Below the pieces are notes generated by a model. That model ran no database searches, was not told the origin of the DNA, and worked only from the letters and a program-made list of their open reading frames with translations. A stretch of 64,000 bases of DNA, taken from positions 133,694-197,693 of the forward strand of contig NW_006497672.1 in the NCBI RefSeq assembly GCF_000471905.2, given 5' to 3'. A program made the position numbers and the translations under genes. Below, piece after piece: positions 32,963-42,905 of this stretch (positions within the stretch are counted from its first letter, which is position 1; every line of letters begins with the position of its first letter). Source of the stretch: Amborella trichopoda. Taxonomy: Eukaryota; Streptophyta; Magnoliopsida; Amborellales; Amborellaceae.

Positions 32963-34227
32963 AGGTGTTTGAACGCATTTTTCAGCAGCTTGGTCCCTGA
33001 TGCGAAATAAAGAGGAAGCAGGTCAATAAAGCTTGCAAAAATAGTGGAAACTTAAACAGTCACATAATGGCCCCAAAATTGGTCATGATCTTCATCAGAA
33101 CTCCAAAACGCCACCTGCCAAGCTTTATCGTGATCAGATATGTCTAAGGTAATAAACAAAAAGAAATGATTTCAAAAAAATTGGCCTCTAACTTGAGCTA
33201 TATTTTTTGTCCGTCAAATTGTTGTGGGACCACTGCCATTAGATCCGACACAATCGAAAACCCCTATGACTCAAGATTCGGCTTAATCGGACACTCGAGG
33301 GCAATGTTATGGATAAAATATCAAAAATGGGTAGGCCTCACACTATTCTTGCATAGCTAACCTACACCAAAATGCCATTAAAGGTGACTATTTTTATAGT
33401 CATGGGTAGTGACTTTTGGGGCTCATATCACTCGATTCCTGTCGAATATCACTGAAATTTGGTGAGCGTGTTCGTCTCGACAAGACGAGAGTTTTGATAT
33501 GTGGTACGTCCCATGACGATGCCTTAGTAGGGAGAAAACTAGAGAGAAGTTGCTATCCTTGAAAAATATTTATAGAAAATTCAACAGTAGCATGCCTCAC
33601 TTGAGCGACCAAATCATACCGCTAGCGTCCCCAATTGACATGAAACTAATTGCATTATGTGCATAAGGTCCGTGGATATCTTCAGTACGAACCTCACATA
33701 CGATGAACGTTTGGATTTCACACACAGAGGAATCAAAATCACTGTAAATTTCAGTCGTCGGATTTCAAGATTCTGACAAAAAACTCAAGACAACAAAATC
33801 TTCATTCGAACACAAAATCAAGCCGCACTTGTTGCAACATGATCGTGACGGCATGCTCAGTGCAAATCAATGACGTAAAAAAATCAAGAAAGGATCACAT
33901 AATTGATCCAAAGCTTTCAAGATTCAAGCAAATTTCAAATTTCATGATTATGTTTTTAAAACATGATTCATGACTCAAAATTGGTATCATATCGATCGTC
34001 ATGATGAGCCCTACAAAAAAACAATTATCTTTTGATCAAATGGGCATCAGGATAACCTCGGATCAGTCATGAAAGATCACGTGAGTTCTCAAGCAACAGC
34101 AAGGACCGTTCTAGAATTTCGCACATTGTTAAGCAGGGGCAAAAAGTCCTTTTACACCCATTTTTAGAAATTTTTTTTAATATAATTAAATTGTAATTAT
34201 CTTAAATTCTAGGTAGTTTTTGGGCGT

Positions 34228-34258
34228 CCACCCATGTTTGGGCCCAATTCTATATAAA
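34228..34258 (+). promoter_or_regulatory. Promoter-proximal motif and TATA box of LTR E
   Basis: CCACCCATGTTTGGG (34228-34242) is followed by TATATAAA (34251-34258), eight bases apart as in LTR B. It is the likely start of the element transcript some 30 bases further on. Confidence 0.7.
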
Positions 34259-34639
34259 CATGCAAAGCTTCATTATAAAGCACTTTATGTTCATTCTTCG
34301 ATATTGAGTAAGGACTTCAATTTTTCCTTGAGTTCATTGGTGCATTTTAGAGAGAGAGAAGAGAGAGAAGAAAGGGGTCGGTACCCTTTGGTCAGGTAAT
34401 TTTCTCTCGTTCCCTCTTTCTCTCTCCTTTATTCTTTCTCTCTCCTTTTCTCTTTCTCTCCTCTTCTCTTTCTCTCCTCCCCTCTTTCTCTCTATTTCTT
34501 TTTTCTCTCTCTTCTTCTTCTCATCTCTCTCTTTTCTCTCTTCTTCTCGTCTCCATCTCTCTTCATATACCTTTTATCTCTTTTTCTCTCTCTTCTTCTC
34601 ATCTCTATCTCTCTTTCTCTCCACTCTTCTTGACGCAGT

Positions 34640-35220
34640 CAGCGATGCTCAGTGCTGCCTGTATCCTCTCTCCTCTTCTTAACCCAGCATTCTTTCTGTT
34701 ATTATTCTCTCTCCTCTCTTCTTAACTCAGTCAGCAATGCTTAGTGTCATCTGTGTTCTCTCTCTTTTCTCTATCTAACACAGCTGGTGAAGCTCAGTGC
34801 CGCTGTGTCCTCTCTCCCCTCTCTTCTTAACCCAACCGATGATGCTCAGTGCCATTTGTGTTCTCTCTCTTCTTTGTTTAACATAGCTGGTGAAGCTCAC
34901 TACCACTTGTGTCCTCTCTCTCCTCTCTTCTTAACCTAATCGACGATGCTCAACACCATCTGTGCCTTCTCTCTCTTCTTTGACTAACACAAGCAGTGAT
35001 GCTTTGTGTCTTATCTCTCCTTTTCTTCTAACACAGCCAGTGATGGCTTAGCACCATCTGTGTCCTCTCTTTCTTCTTCTTTTAACACAGCAGGTGAAGC
35101 TTAAGCGTTGCATGCGTCTTTTAATGCTTCTTCTTCTCCCACGATAGCCGACAAAGCTTACCACCGCCTATGTCTCCTTCTTTCTCTATCTTCTCTTTTC
35201 AAGTCATAGCCGGTGGAGAC
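34640..35220 (+). repeat. Tandem array in LTR E, unit near 58-60 bp
   Basis: About nine units with GCTCAGTGCC(A/G)CTGTGTCC and TAACACAGC words and CTCTCTCTTCTT spacers. Alternate units differ (TTAACCCA against TAACACAGCTGGTGAAG), hinting at a two-unit period of about 118 bp in the middle of the array. Confidence 0.75.
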
Positions 35221-36062
35221 ATATAGCCGACTAAGTTTCCTTCTTCCCCTCTCATTGCCATTTGTATCTTTGCACCTTCCTTCTCTCTTTTCGCACACTC
35301 ATCCCCACCTTTATTTATTTTCCTCTTCTTCTTCCTATTCTCTGTTTCTTCTCTTATCTTACATCCTATTCTTTCTCTATGATCTCCATTTTTTGTTATT
35401 CTTTCGTTTGATTAAGTGGGGTCGAGATTAGCCTTTCATGGTAGTCTTGTTGTCTAGCTGTAATGTTGTTGTGTTAGAATTACTATGCTCGCTTTATTGC
35501 CACGACAGACTAACCATCATGTCTAGCTAGTCAGTATTGCTATTGACGTCTAGTAGTAATTCTGTTGAGTCGATATGAGTTACGAAGCCCGTTTTATTGC
35601 CACATCAGGCCAATTACCTACCAGCTTAATCGTCATGTTGATCTCCCTGCCTGGTCAAAATCTTCTCTCCCCCATCTTTCTTCTCTCATTATTCTCTTCT
35701 TTGTTTTTAATGTGAGCGCGTCTATACATTCACTTGAAGGCAAGATGAGGTCTATCGACCCATCTATCTTATAACATGTGTGATTGCAAAAATAGGAGAA
35801 TACACCCCAAGGGAGGCGATTTCAAACCAATTTTACTACTTAGGGCTTTCTTCGTGATCTTAGAGGGCGCCCACGCGAGCCAACTCGAGTAAGTCCCGAA
35901 CCAACCTTAAATTCCTCTCTCATCAGTTGGTAATACCTGCCCTTGTTCTCGAACAAGGTACGCGAGAGAGCGATCTTCAAGTCTCGAGCCTCCCTTTAAC
36001 TCGAGATGCATGTCGTCTGATCATCCTAATCCAGAGGGCGAGATCGAGGCACCTAACCAGCT

Positions 36063-36080
36063 TAGCGACTACAGTAGGGA
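36063..36080 (+). other. Element E primer-binding site
   Basis: TAGCGACTACAGTAGGGA, three bases after the LTR end, matches the family PBS at 15 of 18 positions. Confidence 0.75.
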
Positions 36081-36150
36081 CTTACTACCCTTTAGTCGGA
36101 TTGTACTTCTTTAGCTAATTCTCTCCTTTTATTTTCTGTGTCTACCCTTA

Positions 36151-39100
36151 TGGCTGCTAGTTTTTGTAACCCATTCATCCAGATCGGGAATTTTCTTATC
36201 CTCGCATTCACGAGTATCCCCAAGGAACAAGTTCCTCTAACTTCGTTCCTAACCATTCTTTTGAGCAAAGACCCCAAGTCTAGCTCCCATATCTTAACCT
36301 AAATTAGTGTGAGGGGGGACCTAAAAGTCTGTAACTCCCCACCTCCTCGCTCTAGTGGAACCTCCACCAAGGCGTCTTGCATCGGCAGCATATCAGTTGT
36401 TGCTCAAAGCATCCACCCTGCCACCGGCAAGTCACTTGTTGGTCATATTGCTGAGGTACACCAGAAGGCTGGCCAGACCCTCTCTGCAAAAGGAAAAAAG
36501 TTTTCATTGCCCGTACGGGTCACCAAAAGGCTACCCCCCACATTCCTGAACCATCACGAGTCTCTATCGCTAGAGACTCATCACATCGAGGCCGAGACCC
36601 TGCGGCCTCCAGCCCCTGCACACACCATAAGGATCGTGGGTAATCGACTCGAGCCACATCTTGGGTCAACCCTTACGTTACCTCTAGTCAGCATCTAGGA
36701 TCAGACCTCCCAAGGTCGGGTCCTGCATAAGCTGCTCATATGCATCCCACTGCTTGAGGCAACCCCATCAGTGCACCAACTCGAGTACATTGGAGATGAT
36801 CTTCTCGTCCTTCTACTCATCACACACAAGCACACCCTATAAAGGCAAGCCTCTACCTGTTCTCATTTGACATTGCTCGTAGTTCTCGACCTCCTAAGGC
36901 TAGATCACTTATTCAAGCCCAGGCTGACCCCCAGGTCACCCATGATCCCTCTTCGTGGGGTGCACATGTCGCCGTCATAGACAATCCCTCGCCCTCGACT
37001 CAGGTGTTCTCATGAGTCAACCTTGCTTGTGGCTGCTTCTCCTTCTTTGGGCAAGCACCTTCAGCCATGGTACTCGAAGATGTTCCCCAAGAGCACCATC
37101 CTGAACCAGCCCCATCGTCTCTGGAGCCCACAAGAGAGCTCGGGGCAAAGACCTTATGAAAGATCACATCCTTCATCCTCCCCAGCCCAAGATGACTTCA
37201 GTCCCTGGCCCTCATCATTTACCGCACCTGATGGAGACAACTCTCTCTTGTTTAAGAAGACTTAACCAGCTACAGGCCCGATCATAGTTTTGGTGCGAGG
37301 TCCATTAAAACCTCAAAGCTAAACGCAATAGGGGTCTTTGAATTCTCACCAAGCAAGTGACTAAGGAGGTCGAGACAACCACCTTTGATGACCCTCTTCG
37401 CCTGAATTCATTCTACCCTCTTCAAATGACAAAGCTTGAAGAAAAGCTCCATGAGCCCTGCGCTATGGTTTATGTCGTAGAAGACGACCATGTCCCTCAG
37501 CAGCCACGGTTCCAAGACCGTCGAGAACCTATCCACACACTATCGGCATACAAAAGTCGAGTTTTATCAAGGCATTCTGGCCCCCTACTTATCAATCTGC
37601 CACGTGCGACCTGTCAAGTTCGCAAGACCTCAACTGTAACTAAAGCCGACCTCCCTCAAGAAACAGTCAGCGTGATGGTTGTGAGCGAGCCTGACGACTC
37701 GCAGGAAGACTCATGAACAAGTTTGAAGACATCGTGTGTGTGATGATGGAAAATATTGATCATATAGAGGCCGCACAACAATCAGCTTACCATGAGGTTA
37801 ATTCCCACCACTCAGATGGTGCACTTCCAAGGCAGCCCCTTCCCTCTTCCTCACAAGACAATTCTACCCCTCACCCCGTCTCACAGGCATACAGAGATGC
37901 TATAGTGACCCATAGCTTAAAGAACATACAAATTCCAAGGATGCAAGGTGCAACGTGAGAAACACTTAACCCTCATATTGGTAGATCCGATGAAGTAGGG
38001 CTGGCCTGTCGGAAGGGGAGCAGGAATATTCATAAAAGACATATCTGTAGGCCCAGATGGGGAATAAAATAAAGAAAATCTATTCATGCGGGGGATAATA
38101 ATCTATATGATAATGACAGGCACCCTTCATACATTGACCAGGTCCCATTTCCCTCAGATTATAAGAAAGAGAAGTGTCCCCTATTCAACAGAACCACGTC
38201 CCGGAACCAGCATATTGCCCACTTCCAAGTAGCATGTCAAGAAATGGCACCAGACTTCTTCTCCGTCAGTTTGTTGAAACCCTTGACGGCCCAGCTTTTC
38301 AATGGTACACTCGATTTCCCCCGAACTCGATGCATGCATGGGAGATAATGGAGAAATTGTTCCATCAGTATTTCTATGAAGTCGAGAGAGAGGTTCAAAC
38401 TATCGAGCTTCTCACCCTGGATCAAGACCCTGACGAGCCTGTGGACAAGTTCATATCAAGATGGAGAATTTGGTTGCTCACCATCCCAATCCTGTGCCGA
38501 AGAAGGAAGCAGTCCAAACATATGTGCGGAACATGAGACCTGGAATTAATCTACACATCGAGGCGTCTAATCTTACTTTCATGTCATAGCTAATTTCCAA
38601 ATCAATTCACATAAAAAGCCTATCACGCCACCACATTGGGTCACGACAACTGTCTGCAAACCCAACAAACAACCGAGGCAATGGCAGCTCTTAGACTAAC
38701 ACCCAGGGCAACGAACAAAAAGGAGTGATCAGTGCAGCCGTCACTGTCACTGACCCAAAGAAGGCTCCCTCCCAAACTTTGGACCTCTTCAAAGGGGAGA
38801 GCACAGTAAAGACAATGCCCTAGGCAAGCAAGCAAAAATAGTCGTACAATCGAGTACCCCCGCAGGCATATCTTAATTGGGATGATTATTTCACTAGGCA
38901 TAGGAACAAAGTCTACCACTTTGAGAAGGAATGGGTCCCTGCACTGTTCCGGTTATTATTAGAATAAAACATGGACGAGCTTCCAGAAGCTAAGTTCCTT
39001 GAACAAGCTGTGCTCCATACTCAAGCAAATTATTGTGCTTATCATCAAAGGATCAATCATCATACAGATGACTGCTTCACGCTAAAAGATATCATTGAGG

Positions 39101-39420
39101 CTCTGATTCAAATAAAGCTTGAGGACTTAAAAGAAGGCATTCGGGGCAGCAGAAGCCTCTCATGTAGTAACTGTCCAAGAGAAAGACAAAGCCCCTAGTA
39201 TCCTTCACGCCTTCTATGTTATAATGCTTCAGGAAGGTCTAATCACACTGAAATAGGCAAGGAAACCCCAATGCCATGCTCAGGGGACTGAGGACCGTTC
39301 GTGCCTGTATCACCAATTATGGGGCCACTACCTGTGGGAATGCACCAGTTTCCATGACATATTCGCAAAGAACTTGCGAGAATGTCAGGAGTTTTACATA
39401 CCTAATAATGATTCAGACTG
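36151..39420 (+). pseudogene. gag: Element E gag (fossil)
   Basis: It starts with a MAASFCNPFIQIGNFLIL block. A Ser/Pro-rich N-terminal part follows (36309-36700, with IHPATGKSLVGHIAEVHQKA). A middle region at 37023-37960 has TKEVETTTFDDPLRLNSFYP and MNKFEDIVCVMMENIDHIEA. The Retrotrans_gag core at 38174-38536 has VETLDGPAFQWYTRFPPN, MEKLFHQYFYEVEREVQTIE and LLTLDQDPDEPVDKF. The zinc-knuckle area at 38971-39200 has NYCAYHQRINHHTDDCFTLK. A second C/H cluster lies at 39300-39400. It is closest to gag of A and B. It is broken. Confidence 0.84.
37955..38120. other. About 0.15 kb without a match in sister gag copies
   Basis: Between a block with the word RMQGAT and one with HPSYIDQVPFPSDYKK, E holds about 150 bp that A, B and C do not have at the same place. 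The stretch is AT-rich, has no LTR ends, and shows no clear terminal inverted repeat. Its origin is unknown. Confidence 0.5.
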
Positions 39421-40260
39421 TTGCACCCTTGACTTCTAAGCCATGGATACTCCACCATGGGTGAATTAGACTCAAGTCCTTCAAATGAGAAGCAATTTGC
39501 CAAGCTGGGGTTGTTCACGAGCCTAGTGAGACGAATCAAATACCACCTCAGAAAACCAGAAGGAGACGGGCACCAAGGGCTGCTTGCTAGAGAAACAAGA
39601 CTGCTTAACCTATAGTTGAGTAGGAATTTCTCATGCCTCTTCTCCCACTACCAATTTTTCTTGACTTTATCCCTGACACAATCCTTCTTCCTTCTCCATC
39701 GCATCAAGAAGATGTCCTTGAGTCACCTTCTCCTCAGACGATGTCCAATGAGGGTGACGACGTTAAAAGCGCTCCCCAACAGTTTAAGCAAGGGAAAGAC
39801 CTAAAAGACCCCCTGCACACGTCCAATCCTGGTGATGATGTAAAACGCTGCCCTGATCTATCTAATGAGGGGAACGACCTTAAAAGTGCCCTTCTCCTTC
39901 TTCTTCTGCTTCTCATCCCTTCTCTTCTATGTCTCCTACAGGTACAACTTTGAAACGTCTAGACTTTGAAGCCCTTGACAGAGAACTTGAAGGATTCAAC
40001 ATGAGCAGGATGCAATGGAAGCGGTTGAAAAAGCCAGGCAGTCGATTTCTTAACAGTTGCTAATGCCCTGACAGCTAAAGCTAACGCAAAGCCACCTTCT
40101 TCAAAGAAGCACAAAAAGTCAAAATCGAAGAAACCCTAGTGGCCCCCTAAGCTTGACTTCGAAAAGAGATTAAGAGAATCAAGAGGGAAGAGCGCCCATG
40201 ATCAAGAGGCTTGTCATATGGTGCAAATCTTAGCAGCATCACCTAGTAAGGGACAGATAA
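39420..40260 (+). pseudogene. Element E gag tail (fossil)
   Basis: The block with PLPIFLDFIPDTILLPSPSH (39633 on) is followed by two acidic units beginning GDDVKSAPQQF and GDDVKRCPDLS, a Leu/Ser-rich stretch, and KKHKKSKSKKP near 40110. The same order is seen in A and B. Its role is unknown. Confidence 0.75.
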
Positions 40261-40930
40261 GCCTAAATCCGAGAAAACGCTACAGCCACCTAAGAAGTCA
40301 AGCACCTTGAAGTTTCTTAGTTTGTCACTATGCCCTAATCTAAATACCAGTCTGCCTGTCCTCCAGCTCCCTGAATTCCTTCCAAATCCCAATACCTCAA
40401 ACAATCCTCCTATTCTCCAATTCCTTGCGATACCTCTGACTCAATTGCTTCCAAAGCCTCAAATGTCCATCACCCTGTGCAAGCTCGCTGTGCTATCGAT
40501 TCAACCAACAGGCCAAAAGAAACCTTTTCCACTCAAACCTGCTCCTCAAACCAACATACCACCCAAATCAGTGGGAGAACTAAGACCACAAACCGTTGAC
40601 TAATAAAAGGTGAAATATGATGTCATAGGGCATCTGTAGAAGCTTCCAGCTATTCTAAGTATGTACGATGCCCTCATGCTCTCGAAGGATTACCATATGG
40701 ATTTAGTTCAGACTTTCTCTAACCGATAGGTGCATGAGATCGACGTAGAACCTATTGAAGTGGACCCGATGATTTTAGAAGGATGTATGCCAATCACCAT
40801 TTTAGAGGATGATCTGCAGTTGGGAGAAAATTTTCATAATCACCCTTTCTTTGTCACTGATGCATTACATGTGTGCCCCATCAACCGAATTATGTTAGAT
40901 GGATGGTCGGCTGTCAACCTTATTCTAAGG
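40260..40930 (+). pseudogene. Element E spacer and protease N-terminal part (fossil)
   Basis: A Pro/Gln-rich spacer (40300-40600, with LPVLQLPEFLPNPNTSNN) leads to a region with VEPIEVDPMILEGCMPITIL, ENFHNHPFFVTDALHVCPIN and a final RIMLDGWSAVNLI. The last motif corresponds to the aspartic-protease active-site region of plant Tat elements. The same blocks occur in G at 58555-58836. E's own sequence ends here at the joint with F. Confidence 0.75.
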
Positions 40931-42905
40931 AGGCACACCCCGTGATGACACTCGAGCGTGAAGAAAAGCTAGAGAGAAGTTGTTGATCCATGAAGAAAAG
41001 TGTAGGAAATTCAGCAGCGGCGTTCCTAGCTCGAGTGGCCAAATTCTGCCGCTCACGAGTCCGATCGATGTGAGACCAATTCCATTGCAGGCATAAGGTC
41101 TCGGACAATCTCTGACCGAAATCCCGTACATGATTAATGGTCAGATTTTACACACAAAGTTGACGAACAGACTGTAACTTTCGTCGCTGGAATCCTTGAT
41201 TCTAACCAAAATTCCAAACTCGTAAAATCTTCATTCGTCCATGGAATAAAGCTGTGTTTGGTGCCTCGTGATCATAGTTGCATGCTCAGTGTGATTCAAC
41301 GAAGAAAACAAATAAAAACATTAAGGACCGAACATGCTATCGATCCAAAGTTTAAATATCTACTCAAATTTCAAGTTACATGATCGTACACCAAAAACAC
41401 GATCCATGGCTCGAGGTTTGGATCAAATTGATCGCCATGCCGAGCCCTATAAGAAAACAATCATCTTACGATCAACCAGGCACCGGAACAACCCCGAATC
41501 AGTCATGTAAGACCACGCAAGTTTTAGAGCAACACAGGGATTGTTATGAAATTCCACGACTTGTTAGGAAGGAGAAAATCTGTCATTTTCTGTCCTATTT
41601 TCTAATTTCTTTTAATTCAATTTAATCTTAATTTTTCAGCACTTTGGGTTACTTTTGATCATCCACCCATGTTTGGGGAATACTTGTACATACGTACCAT
41701 CATTGTATGCAAAAAAATGATTAAGAGGCATACACACTTAAGAAAGAGTTTTCACTTAATATAAGTTTCTCATTATTGCCATTGTGGTGTAGCATTTGAG
41801 AGACAGAGTGAGGTGAGAGAATGTTTGATTGGTATCTTTAAGGTTGAGGTAAACCTTCTCTCTCTTCTTTTCTTTTCTTCTTCTCTCTCTTCTCCCCCTT
41901 CTTCGTCTGAGTTCCTTGCAGAGGTCGTGCACAGCAGTGGAAGTGTCGTGCATGCCTCTCCGTTGGTCCCACAAGTTGTGCATGGCAACGACAGTGCCAT
42001 GCATGAGTTCCGCTCCCCTTCCATTAGTCTGTCTCCACTTCCAGTGAAGTCTGTAGACAACGCTGCCTACCACCGCCCACGGACATAGCTGTGACGTCTC
42101 AGCAAAGAACACAGACGGGGAAGCTTGTTGTAGCCTGTTGGGGTCTCCCACTATTGTGCGTCTAGCAGAGATGACGATACCTATCCCCGTTCCACTAGAG
42201 TCTTTGACGACACCCATCGCCGTCCGTGAGCTTCTTTCATGCGAACGATGCCCATCGATGTTCTCTCTACGTCCCGTGCCTATCGCCATGGGACCTAGGA
42301 GAAGCAATCACCGTGTGCCTCGTTAGGAGCTAGTGTCGTCCACAAGGGATGCGTTCTCCTTGCATTTCCCACCATGATGCCTATTGACGTCCGGACTTCC
42401 CCTTCTCTTTGCCGTCTTGTTCTTTCCTCTTAACCTCTTTCTCCTCACACTTGATTAAGAGTAGACCTAGCCTATCACCGACGCACTGACCTTGATGTCG
42501 AGTAGTATTGCTGTCGTGCTGGTCTTGCATACCATGCTCATCTTGCTATCACTCTGAGTCAGTAATTTCTAATTTCCATGCTAGTCTCACCCCCATGTCA
42601 AGCTCTCTTCTCTTTTCTATCTTTCACCGAACCTTGCACTTCATCACCTTCTCATGTGAATGTGCATTGCCCTAAGACATGGGTGGGTCCCTTCAACCCA
42701 CTTGTCATACAAATTAACCATGGATGTGTTGTGCAGGAAAGCAAGAGGATTACAGGTCAAGGGAGGCAATTCCGAACCAGCTCAAGCAGTTGGGGGGACT
42801 TTCTTTGTGATCTAAGAGGGCACCCACTCGAGCCAACCCTAGTAAGTGCCAAACTCACCTAAAATTCCTCTCATTGGTTGGTATACTTACCCTTGCCTTC
42901 GAGCA
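40931..42905 (+). repeat. Element F 5' LTR (shortened)
   Basis: It matches the 3' LTR from about 55260 onward. Shared landmarks are ACTCGAGCG, TGTGTTTGGTGCC, CCACCCATGTTTGGG (41663-41677), the GAGGT(A)AACCTTCTCTCTC tract, the hairpin module at 41926-41954 and TAGACCTAGCCTATCACCGA. The copy is shorter than its partner at both ends, and no PBS is recognised before gag. Confidence 0.8.
41926..41954 (+). other. Leader hairpin module in 5' LTR F
   Basis: CGTGCACAGCA and TGTCGTGCATG flank a 7-base loop and can pair over most of their length. It contains the palindrome GTGCAC. It is homologous to the hairpins at 56270-56298 and 26363-26391. Confidence 0.65.

Larger units (their letters stand above)
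27474..32965 (-). mobile_element. Element D: Ty3/gypsy Tat-type LTR retrotransposon, partial
   Basis: Minus-strand copy seen from part of its 5' LTR through PBS to the zinc-knuckle part of gag. Element C interrupts it on the left (in gag) and element E on the right (in the LTR). Protein and LTR sequence are the most diverged of the seven, but the order of parts and the PBS agree. It is the oldest layer of the left-hand nest. It is broken. Confidence 0.85.
30684..32965 (-). repeat. Element D 5' LTR, downstream part
   Basis: It runs from the LTR end near 30684 to the TATA region at 32955-32962, where element E begins. U3 is therefore not in the window. Contents in minus-strand order are promoter-proximal unique sequence (32750-32965), a 480-bp GA-rich tract (32260-32740 on the plus strand), an array of about 75-bp units (31640-32040), more GA-rich sequence (31080-31640), and the end section shared with other LTRs. 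A short CA run lies at 30984-30998. Confidence 0.75.
32966..36059 (+). repeat. Element E 5' LTR (about 3.09 kb)
   Basis: It starts TGTTTGAACGCATTTTTCAG and ends GAGGCACCTAACCA. U3 covers 32966-34245, with blocks shared with B over most of its length. The TATA box is at 34251. Downstream come a CT-rich tract (34350-34630), a tandem array (34640-35220), a second CT-rich stretch (35220-35410) and the shared end section. Five bases before it (AGAGG, 32961-32965) are the candidate target duplicate. Confidence 0.88.
32966..40930 (+). mobile_element. Element E: Ty3/gypsy Tat-type LTR retrotransposon, partial
   Basis: Plus-strand copy with a whole-length 5' LTR, PBS, gag, gag tail and the start of the protease region. 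The rest of pol and the 3' LTR are not seen, because sequence of element F begins at about 40931 without an LTR terminus. The left edge is a clean TGTTTGAACGC terminus inside D's LTR. It groups with A and B by gag and LTR length. It is broken. Confidence 0.87.
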
